A stretch of 64,000 nt of DNA from Pardosa pseudoannulata. Its lineage: Eukaryota > Arthropoda > Arachnida > Araneae > Lycosidae. Under the pieces are notes generated by a model that saw nothing but the letters and a program-made list of their open reading frames with translations, did no database searches and had not been told where the DNA came from. A program made the position numbers and the translations under genes. Location of the stretch: positions 20,289,426 to 20,353,425 of the forward strand of contig CM063504.1 in NCBI GenBank assembly GCA_032207245.1. Direction: 5' to 3'. Positions 48,947 through 62,500 of this stretch are shown here, one piece after another; within the stretch, counting starts at the first letter, position 1; every line of letters begins with the position of its first letter.

Positions 48947-49073
48947 GCCGGTCTAACTAAAGTCGTTTAAGGCTAACCTCGATTAATCTCTGTTTAAACG
49001 GAGAATTGCATCCTACCATTGGTTGGTGCCATAGGTTAATCTCGGTTAGCTGTTAGACTTTGACACCGGTCCT
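48947..49073. mobile_element. short palindromic MITE
   Basis: GCCGGTCTAACTAAAG and, inverted, GACCGGTGTCAAAGTCTAAC form the ends. GGCTAACCTCGATTAATCTC and GGTTAATCTCGGTTAGC repeat inside. The class is uncertain, and a target duplication was not established. Confidence 0.45.
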
Positions 49074-49249
49074 AAGACTCGAATTGCTAAATACGTCCCT
49101 CCTCAGTGAATGGAGGGCAAGTAGCTGGTCTGTGGTTCTCTCTTCTCCATATGAAAGTACTTCGAGAATCATGAGATAGACTCAACCGAGAGTTGTCAAT
49201 AAAAAGAATTCGACTATTATGGTATCGGAGGCTTGAACAAGCGCCCAAT

Positions 49250-50212
49250 CGATCCTTTATTGGAAATAGAAGATATTTGTTGGATGGACTGTCCGGCTAA
49301 TTCTCCAGACCTCAACCCTATAAGAGGTTCTCAAACTTATTCACCTTTATATCCCTGGCATGCTCGGGGTACTCCAAAATGCTATGGAACCCAGTTTAAG
49401 AACCTCGGAGATAGCAGATATGTCGGACCTCGAAACAAATATTAGAATAATTTTTAGAACTTGTCTTCAGGTGAGCAATGGCAAAGGAAAATAAATTAAA
49501 TTTTAACTTTTAAGTATCTTTATGCCTTTAATAGTTTCAGAATATTTCTTGATTATTGCAGAAGAGACCTTGGCATAAATGCACGACACCCCAGTGTTGC
49601 CGCATCACCCAGTTTGAAAACCGCCATCCTGTCGAGTGTGTCAGGAATACTTTGATGATAGAACTTTCAACTCACAGCCCCACTTCCGAGAACCATAAAC
49701 AGCATGCGAGAGGGACCAATTACCACATGAGCTTATATTTTTTTTTCTATTATGTATGTACAGTCTGAGAACTGTATATCAGTGAAAGAAGATAATAACC
49801 CCTATTAACCCCTTTTTTGTTTGATTCTTTAACCATTGTTTCATATCTCCAGACTCCAATAACTATTCATGCGTATATGTTATAACCGTTAGTTTTATTT
49901 TAAATATTTTATCAAGTCATATTTAAACCAATTTGTGTCTCTGTTCTGAATTTTTGTGTGTTTGAATATGCAAGACGTCCTTTGAACGACCTCCCTACAA
50001 GGTCACCTTATTTACTACTTGTTTATCCATTAAGAACACATTAAGTACCTTTTTTTATAAATCCTCTCCTAAAAAATAGAAGAATTCAAGAAACATATCA
50101 ATGCTGCAGTGGTGACCACTGACAGGATAGTGCTATCAAATTTGTGGAATGAGTTTAACAATCACATGGACGTCTGTCGTAGGATCCATGAAACACACAT
50201 TTGTAGAGGGTG
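49250..50212 (+). pseudogene. mariner/Tc1-type transposase relic in two pieces
   Basis: Piece one (to about 49325) reads LEIEDICWMDCPANSPDLNP; the CPANSPDLNPI block holds the second catalytic Asp of Tc1/mariner transposases (usually WPANSPDLNPIE). Piece two (50083-50212) reads EFKKHINAAVVTTDRIVLSN, LWNEFNNHMDVCRRIHETHI, the usual C-terminus (L..VW.EL..RLDVCRA..G.HIE). About 750 bases between them are foreign: a segment from about 49326 starting GGTTCTCAAACTTATTCACC and another reading CAGTTTGAAAACC near 49610 look like hAT-type ends. N-terminal sequence is absent. Confidence 0.65.
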
Positions 50213-51665
50213 AAGAAAATTTGATGTGAGTTTGCTGTTATTTTCTTATTATTTGTATATATAATATATTTGAGTACATAAAGATTTTAAAATGAATGAA
50301 TGAATATAGCAGAGCTGTATAATAAATATTCAGTGGGATGAATTTACCTGTTGTTCGATAGATTTTCTAAAATCGTTAAATAATCCAAACACAGTTAGAT
50401 TTATTTGCATTTACGTATTGAATTTTCCAGGTCACTTTGATTTTATGACAGTAACACCGCGTTTACACGAGTCAAGTAAAATTACTCCGCATGCGTAGTT
50501 TTTCTTACTTTATTTGACTCATCTCTAGCTTGAATGCATGCGTTTACACGTACTCAAGTTAAGAGTTAAGTAACTTGCCTCTATACAAGAACTATTGCAC
50601 ATTTTGATTTCAAATTTTCGCGAAAATATTCTATAATGCTATAAGGAAATTTCATATAGTTTTGAGAGCATCAAATTAATTCTATTTTTCATTTTTCTTA
50701 ATTAATTTGGTATTTATAGAATTTAAAATGCATTTTTCACATACTATTTTAGCTTTATTTGAACATTCATTTTCCTGTGTAAAATTTATACTTTTTATTA
50801 CGCAGGTGTTCAATTTAGCAGATGTTGATTTTAGTAGATGTTCTGTAAGTGGAATGTTCAGGAAAGAATATGGCTGATATTATTAAATTGATTGTTTAGA
50901 GGGGGATGAATTTTAAAATATTTAGTAATGCATTTAGCAGGAAATAATTTTTCCATAATATTCCCCTGGATGTAAAAGGAAAAGTTTTCGGAGAAATTCT
51001 ACAATTCTTTTTAGAATCGTTAAAAAATTCAACAAAACAAAAAAAAATAAGCATGTTATTTAAAGTTATGTTTCAATACATGCTTTCAGAAACTGCATAC
51101 GCACATTAGAATCATTCTAATATTCCCTTTTTTAAAACTAAATTTTATGATAAACTATGTAATAATATTTCTGAATATTTATCAGCGTTTCTCCATTTAT
51201 TAAATTTTTTCACTTAACAGTTAAAAATAAATTATATTTCATTTTATGTTATTTCATGCATCTGTTCAGTGGATAGTGTATCAGCGAAATTTTTAAAACA
51301 ATCACTTAACTGAAAAAAAATATTTTACCAAAAACAAAGTAAACATAATAAAATGGTTAACGTGGTATAAAGACCAAATGTTGAAAATTTCAAGCAATTT
51401 AGCAATAAAAAAATGGTTTGGTAAGCCGAAAAGAAACAAAAATTCTTCCATTAGTTGCTGCTTAAAAGTAATGACACCCCTTAACATAATAAAAAAAGTA
51501 TTACCTACACTTTCAGTGTAAGAATAAAATTTATTTGTGAAAGTTATTTTGTTTTGAGTTACCTTAATTATCAGTTGTTGGGTTATCTGTAATTTCATCC
51601 ATTAGGTGTAACCATTTTGGGTACAGAAAGACCAAGAGATAGAATGGAGGAAAATAGTAGATAAT

Positions 51666-52801
51666 ATGAATATATCTTTAAACACAGAGCTGCCTATGAT
51701 GGACTCTGGTAAGTTTGTCAAAGTCTATCCGCAAAACTTAGAACAATTTAGAGTGATTCAGAGACTACTGAGTGAAAACAAAGTCAAATGTTTTGCTATC
51801 AGCCCACAGGGCATTAAACCGTTCAAAATTATTATTAAAGGTATCCCTTTTGAAATTCCCTTTGAAGAAGTTAGGGAAGAATTAATCAGGCTTAGATATG
51901 ATGTGTTGAAAGATGTACAGTTAAAAAGGTATAGAGACAAACTACAGCTACCTATTTTTCAAATCCATCTCGAACAAAATGACAAAAATAAAGAAATCTA
52001 TAATATGAAAAAATTCCTTAACTTTATTATTGTAATAGAAGCTTATAAATTTCGTGGAATTAAACAATGTTACAACTGCTTAAATTTCAACCATTCATCT
52101 GAGCTATGTTCGCTGGATCCTAAATGTCTTAAATGTGCCGGAGGACATAAGACTAATTTGTGCAATAAAAATATTGAAGAAAAGTGTAAATGTGCTAATT
52201 GTGGTGGGGAACATCCCCCCAACTATAAAGGATGTCCTAAACATCCCCTCGCTATAAAAACCAGAAAAGCTGAAATCCAAACGATTAAGGAATTAAGTAA
52301 AACAGGAAATCTATCTACTATGAAGGATTCAAACGGTTCAGGTAATTTTATCAGCGATTTAAAACAAATCAGCCACCTGGCTAATAGATCGTATGCGCGG
52401 ATAGAGACACAAAATATTCCTTCTAACAATACTTCAGTGCCAATGATGGAGATTGATAATGAAAATGTTATCTGTACTGAAAACTCCATTATTAATGAAA
52501 AATTATTGATAATGAAAACGCTAAAGAGAATGTCAATACGGAAAGACAAAATTTTTTACCTATGATTATACATCATAGCATAAATAACAGTAATAATGTT
52601 AATAGCAACAATAATGTAAATATGATAGACCAACTGGAAAAAATAGAAAGACTCTTAAATAATATTTTTATTCTATGTGATAAATTAGATAAATCTACCA
52701 CTCAAAAGCACTTAGGATTACTAAACTACTGTCAAGTAATCATGGCAGTATCGTTAAAACATCCCTCACTAAATGTATTTAGTTCCCTCCGGATCTTCAG
52801 T
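51666..52801 (+). pseudogene. Jockey-type LINE ORF1 (Gag-like), one frameshift
   Basis: A 299-codon open frame encodes the nucleic-acid-binding protein of a Jockey-clade LINE. A PRE_C2HC-type region lies at about residues 55-130. Three zinc knuckles follow: C135-x2-C-x4-H-x4-C148, C154-x2-C-x3-H-x4-C166 and C176-x2-C-x3-H-x6-C190. Near 52500 the frame breaks; the continuation (ENAKENVNTERQNFLP, then an Asn-rich stretch and MIDQLEKIERLLNNIF) lies in another frame and runs to a stop at about 52.80 kb. Apart from this it is remarkably intact compared with ORF2. In such elements ORF1 protein packages the LINE RNA. Confidence 0.8.
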
Positions 52802-52804
52802 TGA

Positions 52805-55390
52805 AATGCTAATGGTCTCCAGCCCAAGGTTGATGAGCCTCGGGACTTTGTCTCTGAACAGCCGTTGATTTGATCCTGATACAGGAGGTTAGGACTCTTG
52901 ACTTTAATAGACTAAAAATTCAGAATTATAATATTATTATATCCACGCATGGACGCTGGGGGTAACACTCAATATTACTGAGGTACTGCTATTTATGTCA
53001 AAAGGAAGGTTAACCACTGTCATTTCCCTAGTCTAAATTTAAATGCTATCGATAATACAATAGTTAAAATTAATCTTCCTTCTTTATCCTCAGTTTTCAT
53101 TGTCAACACCTATGTTAGAGATTCCCGTAGCAATTCCATCATCTCCGATCTGGATAATCTTTTCTCTATTGGGAAAAAGATTATCCTCTTTGGAGATTTT
53201 AATGCGAATCACCCGCTGTGGAATTGCCATAAATACAGTAGCACTTGCAGTATTGGCAGGAACATAAATAACTACGTTAACGATAAGGCTATTGATATAA
53301 CCTTCCCCCTCCCCCATCGGATATAGAAAGTTTGGTGAAGTCACCACCATAGATTTTGCTTTACTTAATAATATTAATTTACCTCTTGATATCAGTGTTT
53401 AGGATGCACTTTCTTCGGACCACATCCCAGTGATTCTCACACTTGCCTTTAACTTTCCCCTTCCTGCCATTAGCACCCCCACCTTCACTGGCTGGAACAT
53501 TTATATTAGGACGGTTGCTGACTCCCCCCTGGCCGACAGGGAAATTAACAGCCCTGACGACTTGGATAGAGCTGTACGAGCCATAACGAGTGTTATCTCC
53601 AACGCTCTTGCCAAAAATACTTTGTGTATTAATAATCACTTAAAACTCCCCCTTAATATCAAACTAAATACTAAGCACCGAAATAATATCGGAAAATTAT
53701 GGCAAAGAACTAGGGACCCCTCTATCAAAATTGAACTTTATAGGACTAATGCCATTATTAAAAATCTTATTAATGAACATAAAAACATTAGATGGAAAAA
53801 TTTTATTGATTCCCTAGCACCTAATGACAATAGTTTATTGAATTATCTAAAAAAAGTTTAAAAAAAACCTTTCCAAAGCATACCACATATTAAAACAAAC
53901 ACAGGCTCTATAATTACAGACACTCAAGACAAAATTAACACCATCGCCGACTGCTACGAAAACCAGTTCTGTCCCAATACGGATATCTTCTGCTCTGAAA
54001 CTAATGACAAGGTGCACGAAATAAGTAATAAATTCTTTAACAATAATCTTCCGAATATTAATTATGATCCAATTCCTCCAACGAATTTAGAAGAATTAGT
54101 TAGTATAATAAATAATCTCCCAAATAAAAAAAGCTCCCGGAGTTGATAATATTAGTAATGCTGCTATAAAAAGTCTACCCTCAAACTATGCTAGTATTTT
54201 AGTCAATTTCATTAACAAAATATTATAACTCAAATATTTTCCTAAGGATTGGAAAATTGCGACGGTAGTCCCCATCCCTAAACCTGGTAGTGACCCTCAT
54301 TTAGTAAAAATATACAGACCTATTAGTCTCCTCTCCTCTCTGAATAAATTAACAGAACAAGTTATATGTACCAGAATTAACTCCTTCCTCAACACACACA
54401 ACATCATTAACAACTCTCAATTTGGCTTCAGAGCACAACACTCAACTACACACCAGTTGCTTCGTATTTCAGAATTCATCTATGATGGATTCGAGAACCA
54501 AGTGCACACTGGAGCTTTTTTTTTTTTACATCGAGAAGGCAAAGTATGACAAAGTATGGCACAGTGGCCTCATATATAAACTAACTAAACACAAATTTCC
54601 AGCTGCCATAATACACTTAATACACTCATACCTTCTCGACAAGTCTTTCACAGTCCGCCACACACAATACTTTTCCACACACAGACCTTTTAACTCTGGA
54701 ATCCCCCAAGGCTCTAAGATTGGTCCAATTCTTTTCAATAATTACTTAAATGACATTCCACATCACCACAACACTACACTAGTCATGTTCGAGGACCACA
54801 TGGCAATACTAGCTTAAAAATAATAAGGTCAAATATATGCACAAATACCTTCAAGGACACATTAATCTTCTTGACCGTTGGTTTGAAAGGTGGAGAATAA
54901 AAATAAACCCCTTTAAAACTAAAGCCATCTTTAGCTTTAGCAGGATTCCACCTCCCCCGGTTTCGGTGTGTGGACAGTTTACTTTGAGAGGGAAGTTAAA
55001 TACCTTGGCGTTTATCTTGACAGTCGGCCAACTTGGAGTAAAAATATTAGCTTCAGCATCGGTAAATTTTTCAAAGCAAAACGATCAATCGCTCATGTTC
55101 TGTATGATGTTCAAATGGGAATGGGTAATACATTGCTCTTATATAAGATGGTTTTAAGGCCCGTTCTTCTCTACGCAGCCCCAGTCTGGGGATCTGCATC
55201 CAACACACAGATCCAGAGGATACAAACTATTCAAAACAAAAACCTTCGTTCAATAGTTCGTACCGATCGTTATCTGCGTAACGACATTATTCACTCCAAC
55301 TTAAATATAAAATCCATAAGGGAATTCATGAAAAAACTAGCCATAAAATTTTTTGATACGGTACTACACGAGGGTATTCGTCCTCATTAA
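52805..55390 (+). pseudogene. Jockey-type LINE ORF2 (endonuclease plus reverse transcriptase), multiply broken
   Basis: Fragments appear in the expected order but in shifting frames. From the endonuclease: NANHPLWN, where such enzymes have FN.H...W, and SDHIPVILTL near 53420. From the reverse transcriptase: KKAPGVDNIS, YRPISLLSSLNKLTEQ, QFGFRAQHSTTHQLLRIS, then IEKAKYDKVW and GIPQGSKIGPILFN. The polymerase catalytic box, normally Tyr/Phe-Ala-Asp-Asp, reads FEDH. The first catalytic Asp region is also altered. Several stops and frameshifts interrupt it. The C-terminus (IQTIQNKNLRSIVRTDRYLR) matches the fragment at 31.0-31.3 kb. It is inactive. Confidence 0.8.
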
Positions 55391-55853
55391 CTATTTGATT
55401 TTTGTAAATATCTCTGCCTATCTAAATGTATTTTATTTTATTAGTGTTTTCACTGTCCACTTTCCCCTTTTCTTCGCTTCCTTCTTATTATACTATCTGT
55501 CAACCAATGTTAAGGATAAAAATGCTACTTGCGAATTTATATATTATCAGGGATAAAGGGCCTACGGCCCTAGGTGCGCGAAAATATTCTGTTCCAGAGT
55601 TCCAGAAACGAAAAGAAAGTCCACGTACTAAACACAAACGATAGCTGCCAATAGTGAAATGATACAGGATTCACACATCAGTAGCTCCCTCTATTCTACT
55701 TGTCTTATTTCAGTCAAGTTGTCCACTTTGAAGAACTACTTGACGCAAGTATCTACTTGACTTGACCTGAACCTTTTACATGTGTCAAATAGTACTTTCA
55801 ACTTGACTTGACTGATCTACTTGGTCGTCTACTTGACTCGGGTAAACGTAGTG

Positions 55854-56367
55854 TCACAGCTGAAAACAAAACTTCGTCCAAATGAGAATGATATTGTGAT
55901 AAAATGAAATTAAAATATTTAGAAAGTTAGTTCTTAGAATGGATATTCCCTTTTTAGTGACAGATAATATCCCGATGCTAAGTTGCATTCTTAATTAATT
56001 GTTATAAAGCTACGCAGAGATTCTCTTCTGTAAATTAATTCTCAAACAGGCAAATGTGATAGTTTCTTCAAAAACGGATTTCCTGTGCCTCAAGTATAAT
56101 TAGTTTCCTCGGAGATTAAAAACTGTTTCAACACAAGGAAAGTTTCCTTGCTCTATCAGTTACTCAATTTTCATTCCCATATCTTTAGGTTTTTTTTATA
56201 TAAAAATAAAAACCTTTTAAGAAATTTATGAAAATTATATAAAGCAAGGTAATAGAAAAATACGAAGGTATTCAGCTTTATAGAATTTTTTGCGTAAAAG
56301 GAATTTTTAGAATGGCAACCTTCACTACAATGACCAAACAGTTATTTAACTGAGTATTTGGAATTAG
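55854..56367. other. upstream region of SEM1
   Basis: AT-rich sequence between the transposon and the SEM1 start. No repeat was recognised and no further gene seen. Confidence 0.35.
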
Positions 56368-56374
56368 TATAAAT
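56368..56374 (+). promoter_or_regulatory. possible TATA box of SEM1
   Basis: TATAAAT occurs 143 bases before the canonical SEM1 start codon. In such AT-rich DNA this motif is frequent by chance, so the call rests mainly on position. Confidence 0.25.
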
Positions 56375-56510
56375 TTCGGCGATTACTTTTGTTGTTTACT
56401 GTCAACTTTTCGAAGGAAAAGTTTTTTTTATAATATATTAGTGGTGTTTAAACTATTAAATTTAACACATTAGTGTTTACTTGGTCATGGTCGTTAAGCC
56501 ACAAGGGGAA

Positions 56511-59500
56511 ATGAGTGATTCTACTAAGAAAACAGATCTTGGACTTCTAGAAGAGGATGATGAATTTGAAGAATTCCCCACTGAAGGTGAGTTTTAAATC
56601 TTATTTTGGGAGTTCATTGCCTATTTTGTATATATGTAGTTTTTTTTTTTCGCTAAGTGATCTTTTACTGAAAAATACAGTTAGAATTTATGCCCATAGT
56701 AACGCTGGATTTTGTTATTTCAACTTCGTACTATACCATTTGGATTCATTATAGAAAACTATTAAGATTTTTGATTTGGCATGGAAAATGATTTTGTTAC
56801 TTTGTGTAAGCCCAGGTTAGAGATTCCATGGTTAATTATTTTTCCCCCCTGAGTTTTTTTAAAAAAAGAAATAATACATCTAAATTATGTCTGATGTTGT
56901 CGTGTTCAATATCGATACATCTGTTCCAGATTTGAAAGTATTTAATTGTTTAACTGATGTAAACACTTTTCACGAGGAATGTAAGTAATCATAGTATTAG
57001 CATTAACATGGTAATAGAACTGTAATATCTCTTTTTCGTTTCGAAATTAAAATAAATATTTATATATCCTATACCTTTCAGAAACATATATCATAGCTTC
57101 CCAAGATTGGCGGTTAAGAATTGTGGAACAGGTTTCTAAAGATTTTCTTTGATAAATAATTTTTTATTAGGATTAGTTATCGTATATACTCTAATAAAAA
57201 AAATAAACAGTATCAGTATCGTCACTGTTACTCATAAAATGGATTCTGGTGAACAAAACTCACTTTTTTTGTCAAATTACCCATGTGTCATTTTATACAA
57301 TATTTTTACTTAAATGCAATTGAATTAAAACAGAAGCTACTGTTAATTTTGCCAAGAAGTTAAAAGGATTTCTAAAAACGTGTCAAAATTTGATGCCTAG
57401 AGAACTGAGATTCAGTATATTCTTCTTAAATTACGAAGTAGTTAAAAGTTATAATGCAATAGCTTATGTATATTGTTTATTTTTCCTTCTCATCATGTAA
57501 GAACTTAACACTACATATAAAATTCATGTGGCCAGTTTTGTCCCATTTATATTAAATGTACCATATTTGAAATTAAAGTAAAACGATTCTTATGCCGATT
57601 CCTACTTAATGTAGTTTGTTTTAATTTCTTAACCATTTTAGAATCTTGTAGAAGTAAGTTAGCAAATCTAAATATCTTTATTTCATTTATGGAATTTTTG
57701 AAATATATTTCTGCAAGAGATTCAGAGTGAAGTTGCTGAATGGGTAGAGTGCTTCTCTTTTGTACTGGAGTTAGCAGATTCGAATCTCACTGTTGGCATA
57801 GATGTTTTGAAATCAGCTTTGTGCAATAGGTCTCAGTCTAATTAGCCCATTTGTTGTAAAATAGTTCACAGTAACACTCCAATCAACTATCTAGAATGAA
57901 GAAATATAGTGAAAATATTGAAAATTTACTCATAAACTTGCTAAAAGTTTAAATTAAGCATACAAGTAAATTACATTACATTAAGATAATTCAATAGTCC
58001 ATTATATGTTAAGATGTTTAACTGTGTCTGTGGACAATTTATTGTCAACTATGCAACTAATAGAAAATTCCAGAGTATGGGAACTTCATAGTTATTTATG
58101 AAAAAGTGAAATTAAAGTTTGTCACTGACTATATATGAGTGAAACACTTGTTTAATATAAAAATAGAAGGTTAGGGATAGAATTTAAAGAAATTTAAAAA
58201 ATTCTATCAAGTACTTTTGCCCTTTGGCTTTTTCTCTATACTTGTCTGGTATATTCTAAACCTAGACATCTTAATTCCAAATGACTAGCCATAGTCATAA
58301 AATTAAATTTAAAGAAAACACTTCAGTTTTATAGCTAAGTTTAAAAGTATTATAAAGTGCATGTTGTACAGGGATAAAACAGTGGGTTGCTCGTATATAT
58401 GTACAAGATTAAGATTCTTTTTAAACATTTCTAAAAAATTATTTTACATGTTTAAATGTACCCTTAATTTTAAAAATTATTCAATTGTTCTTTAACATTT
58501 TAGAAAGGTATCAGCAAAAAAAAAAAAAAAAAAAAAAATTAAATATTATTTGAAGGATATGATGATATACTTTAATAATAATTATAAAATGAGCTTATAT
58601 CTTAAGTTTCAGATAATCCCCTAAAAGATCTAAAATAGTTAGCAGAAAAAGTAAGAAACTGTGACTGTAATTAAAATAAAGTAACATTTTTATTCAACTT
58701 TCTCTTCTTGAAAATTATCTCAGGTACATAACAAGATTATTAAAGTTCATTTTATATGAATATAAGCTTACTTTGTTTTCTTTCACTTTGTAGATTGGAC
58801 TGCTAAAGAGGAAGATGAACAAGATATTAATGTGTGGGAAGACAACTGGGATGATGATAATGTAGAGGATGAATTTAGTAATCAGCTAAGGTAGTTGTTT
58901 AATTCTAATTGTATATATGTACATTTCTTATCCACAAAAGTTGAACTGAGTAATTTGTATAGCAGGGGCATCCAACCTTAGGCTGCTGGTTATTTTATGT
59001 ATGCCCACTTGTGTAGAACCACACTAAAAATATTTCAGTTTTCAATACAATGCTATTTAAATGTTCCTATGATTTCTGTAAATATATGTAAAATTTCTGT
59101 ATAAATATTATTAAGGATTAACTATACAAAAGTAGAAAAGGGTTCCAGCACAAATAAAAGTGAAATAGGACCAATCTTTTTTTTTTTTTTTCTCCTTGTG
59201 CCAAGTTATTGTCAACCTAATTTCCCATACCTAAAATAAAATGAGCTGGTCCCTCTCTGTTGCAACAGATTTTTGTCTTGGGGCTTATCTTGTGAGAGCA
59301 GCCAGTGTTGTTTGTGCTGTGAGATAAACATTCATTTCACATACCTTGTTCATTATATTCATAATTTTATGCCTATATTTTTTGTGTAATGTTTCTTCCT
59401 TCCTTATTTTTAGTAGAAGTAAATGAAAATTGGCTTATATTTTTAATACTAAAAAGGAGGATTCATATTGTTTTGTCAGTTTTGAAGACAAATTTAGTTT

Positions 59501-62500
59501 ATGTGGAAATGTGTGTGTTGTGATGAGAAAAAGTCATTCCCTGACAATTCAGGCTACTTATAGTATTAACTATCCACTTAAATCTGAAATAAGAAAATAG
59601 ATAAATTAAATCATATCTGCTCAAGTCAAATTTCGCTAGATATCTGTTAAGATCTAAATATGACACTAATGATTCTTTAAAAATTTCTGAAAGACTTGCA
59701 AAGAAAAAAATTGTTATAATACAACATAAAAGTAATTACAAAAATTGTCAACTTAATTTGAACAGTTCCTTTGCAACATTAAAATTTTTTCAATACCAAA
59801 GAAGTAAAATAAATAAAAATAAACTGACAGACATTTGTTGTCTAGTGGATTTGGCTCACAGACATAATGGAAAAATTATTTAATTGTAAGGAAGATACAA
59901 ACATATAGCTACAATGATAAGTGTCTGTAAACTTATTTAAAGCTTAAAGTTTTGTTAATTACACATCTGAAGATGAATTCCCTCATGCTTTGTCTGAATA
60001 AGAAAATGAAAAAAAAATACTCATTGGTTTAATTTTAATTGACTTATTAACATTTGTTATCAACCTTCAATTACTTCTAGACCAATTTGAAAAGCACTTT
60101 TATAGCAAGCCAATGGTCACTTTTTTTTTTTTTTTTTTTTTGTCAATCTTTATACTTACCAAGTAAATGTAACCAAATTAGGTAGATACATTGTAGAGTT
60201 TGTTCAAGTAAGGTCATAAGAACTAGATAGGAATCTTGGATCTTCAGGACAGTGACCTGATATTCATTATATCAGATGAGAATTTCTGGAATATAGTTGA
60301 CAGAAATTTCCATTCTTGGAAAAAAACAGCAAATAAAATAGTTTTTAGATTCCACATACTTGTGTTAATTGTTTTCATCAATGAATATAAGAGTAAAAAC
60401 TTGTAGATTAACACCTTGATGATTGCTTACAAACAGGAATATTGAGATCTATGTTTTTTATTGAAAAACTTTACACTTGTTTGCGTTATGTTTAGTAATT
60501 ATTTTAGTCAAGATTATTAACAATTTTTGTGTGTTAAATTACATTTTTTTACTTAAATGTTTTATTGTACATTTTGTATTAACAAAGTCTAACTATTAAT
60601 ACAATAAATGCTGCCTGCCTGATTCTAGAATGTGCTTTTTGGTACAAAAGGTTAGGAATCCCTTGTAAGTAATTTGGTTCATTTTATTTCTTCTGCTGGT
60701 GTGGCATTTTGTTTATTTATGTGAATCAATCATACCTTTGAAATAACGCCAAACTTTTTTTTTAATTTTCATAAAATTGAAATAAAATATAAATTATAAC
60801 ATTCAAAAGATTGTATAGTTCTTATAAAATAGAATGTTTTGGTTATTTTTGATAAAAAAGTTACTAAAACAATAATATTCATTGTTAATAAGATTAAGGA
60901 AATCCATGAGCAATGGAAAAATGATAGAAGCAAAATTCCTCTCAGCTTTACTTTAAAGCAAAAATAATTTTACATAATCTTGGCATTTGAGAAAGTAAAT
61001 TCTTACTTATCACTAATATAGAACAAAACTTCAAATTTCTCTGAATTGTAAACTCTTTTTAAAATTAAAAGACAGATAAAATTTTATCCTTTTCAGACGC
61101 TACATAATTTTGAAGATATATTATCTTCTGTCTTAGTTTGTTTAGGAATGTTTTTGCATTCATTAGTAATATTATAAAGCTTTATTTTGTTGCTATAAAT
61201 GGCTTATCTAGAAAGTATATAGTCAAGTCTCCCATCGCATAAAATGATTTGTTTGTACTGAGTCATGGGAATTGTGCTATATGAAACCCAGATTAATTCA
61301 ACATAGGAAATACATTCTGTGGAAAACACGTCAAAAAAATAGATATAACACAAATCAGATTAATTTATATTGTGTAATGTTGAAATCTAGTTATTAATAC
61401 AAATTAAATTAATTTTTTCCTGTGTTATGTAGAATTTTAGAAAGATTTTACTTAATCAGACCTACAGCTTTTAATTAGCAATTAAAAGCTGCATTCTTAA
61501 TGTGTCGAGTTAGGATTGATACTGTTATTAAATAAGACTATGTTAGAAAGGGCAATGAATATTTAGTTTTTTACATATTTTAATTTAGGATTAATAAAAT
61601 ATAATACATAGATTTTAACATTTATTTTTCAAATCATTTGAGCTGTTAGAATGTTTTTGTATGAACACATAAAGAGAGCTGTTACCTTTTTGCCCTGCAT
61701 TGTAGGACTAAATTAAATTTAGTATATTATGTTGTATATTTTTAATTTTTCCTTAGTATCCCCCAATTTTAAACTATAGTGGAAGTAAATGACCTAAAAT
61801 AAAGTTAATATTTTTAAACCAATTAACATGTTGCAAAAAAAAAAAGTCCCCCCCTCCCTTGACACAGGTCACTTTTAAATATGCATAGATTTCCTAACAT
61901 GCTATGTAACAAATCCCTGTATGCCAGAAAGAGCCACAGCACAAAACTTTATTTCAAGATCAAAGTTTCATTGCATACAGTGCAAGATTCTATTGTTTTG
62001 TTTGCTTTTCTTAAGTGCAAATAGTTACAAACAAATAAATTTGTGAATGAACTTCCATTAGTTACATGTTCTGTAATACATCTACTAAAATAAAGCAACA
62101 TTTCTGTAGTTTTCTCATTTTTCTGAGGTAATATTTTGATTGATAAACATACAATAATCCACTCGTTTATATGACATAAAACTTCCAATCTGACATAAAA
62201 CTTCCATACAATCAATCATATTTACCAAGGTCAAATAAACATTCTGTTCCCCAGGCTGTCTAATTTCAAACTGTTGCTATTACCACAGTTAAATGCACAG
62301 AAAACTGTTACACGACATTTGTCTGGCAGCTAACTTGGTAAAAACATTTTATTTTCATCTCATTGCACGTTGTTTTATTTAAAGAAGGGTTTCTTAAATT
62401 TCTGTTGTACAGTTGAACTTCGATAACTCGGAGTACCAGGGGACCCCCAAAAACTATTTGACTTATCCGAAGTTCGAGTTATCGAAGTTACCTACCATTC

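Larger units (their letters stand above)
50455..55853. mobile_element. 5.4-kb inverted-repeat element enclosing a LINE
   Basis: The left end reads CACCGCGTTTACACGAGTCA and the right end, inverted, CACTACGTTTACCCGAGTCA, followed on both sides by AGTA and by repeated ACTTGACT-type motifs (several near 50510-50580 and 55690-55840). This marks a DNA transposon, superfamily undetermined. A degenerate LINE occupies about 51.66-55.4 kb. An AT-rich 98-codon minus-strand frame at 51598-51302 might be a trace of the original coding region but is not recognised. Confidence 0.6.

Noticed and set aside
51302..51598. 98-codon minus-strand frame inside the 5.4-kb inverted-repeat element
   Set aside because: Phe/Ile-rich and unrecognised; could be a transposase relic but no motif supports it.
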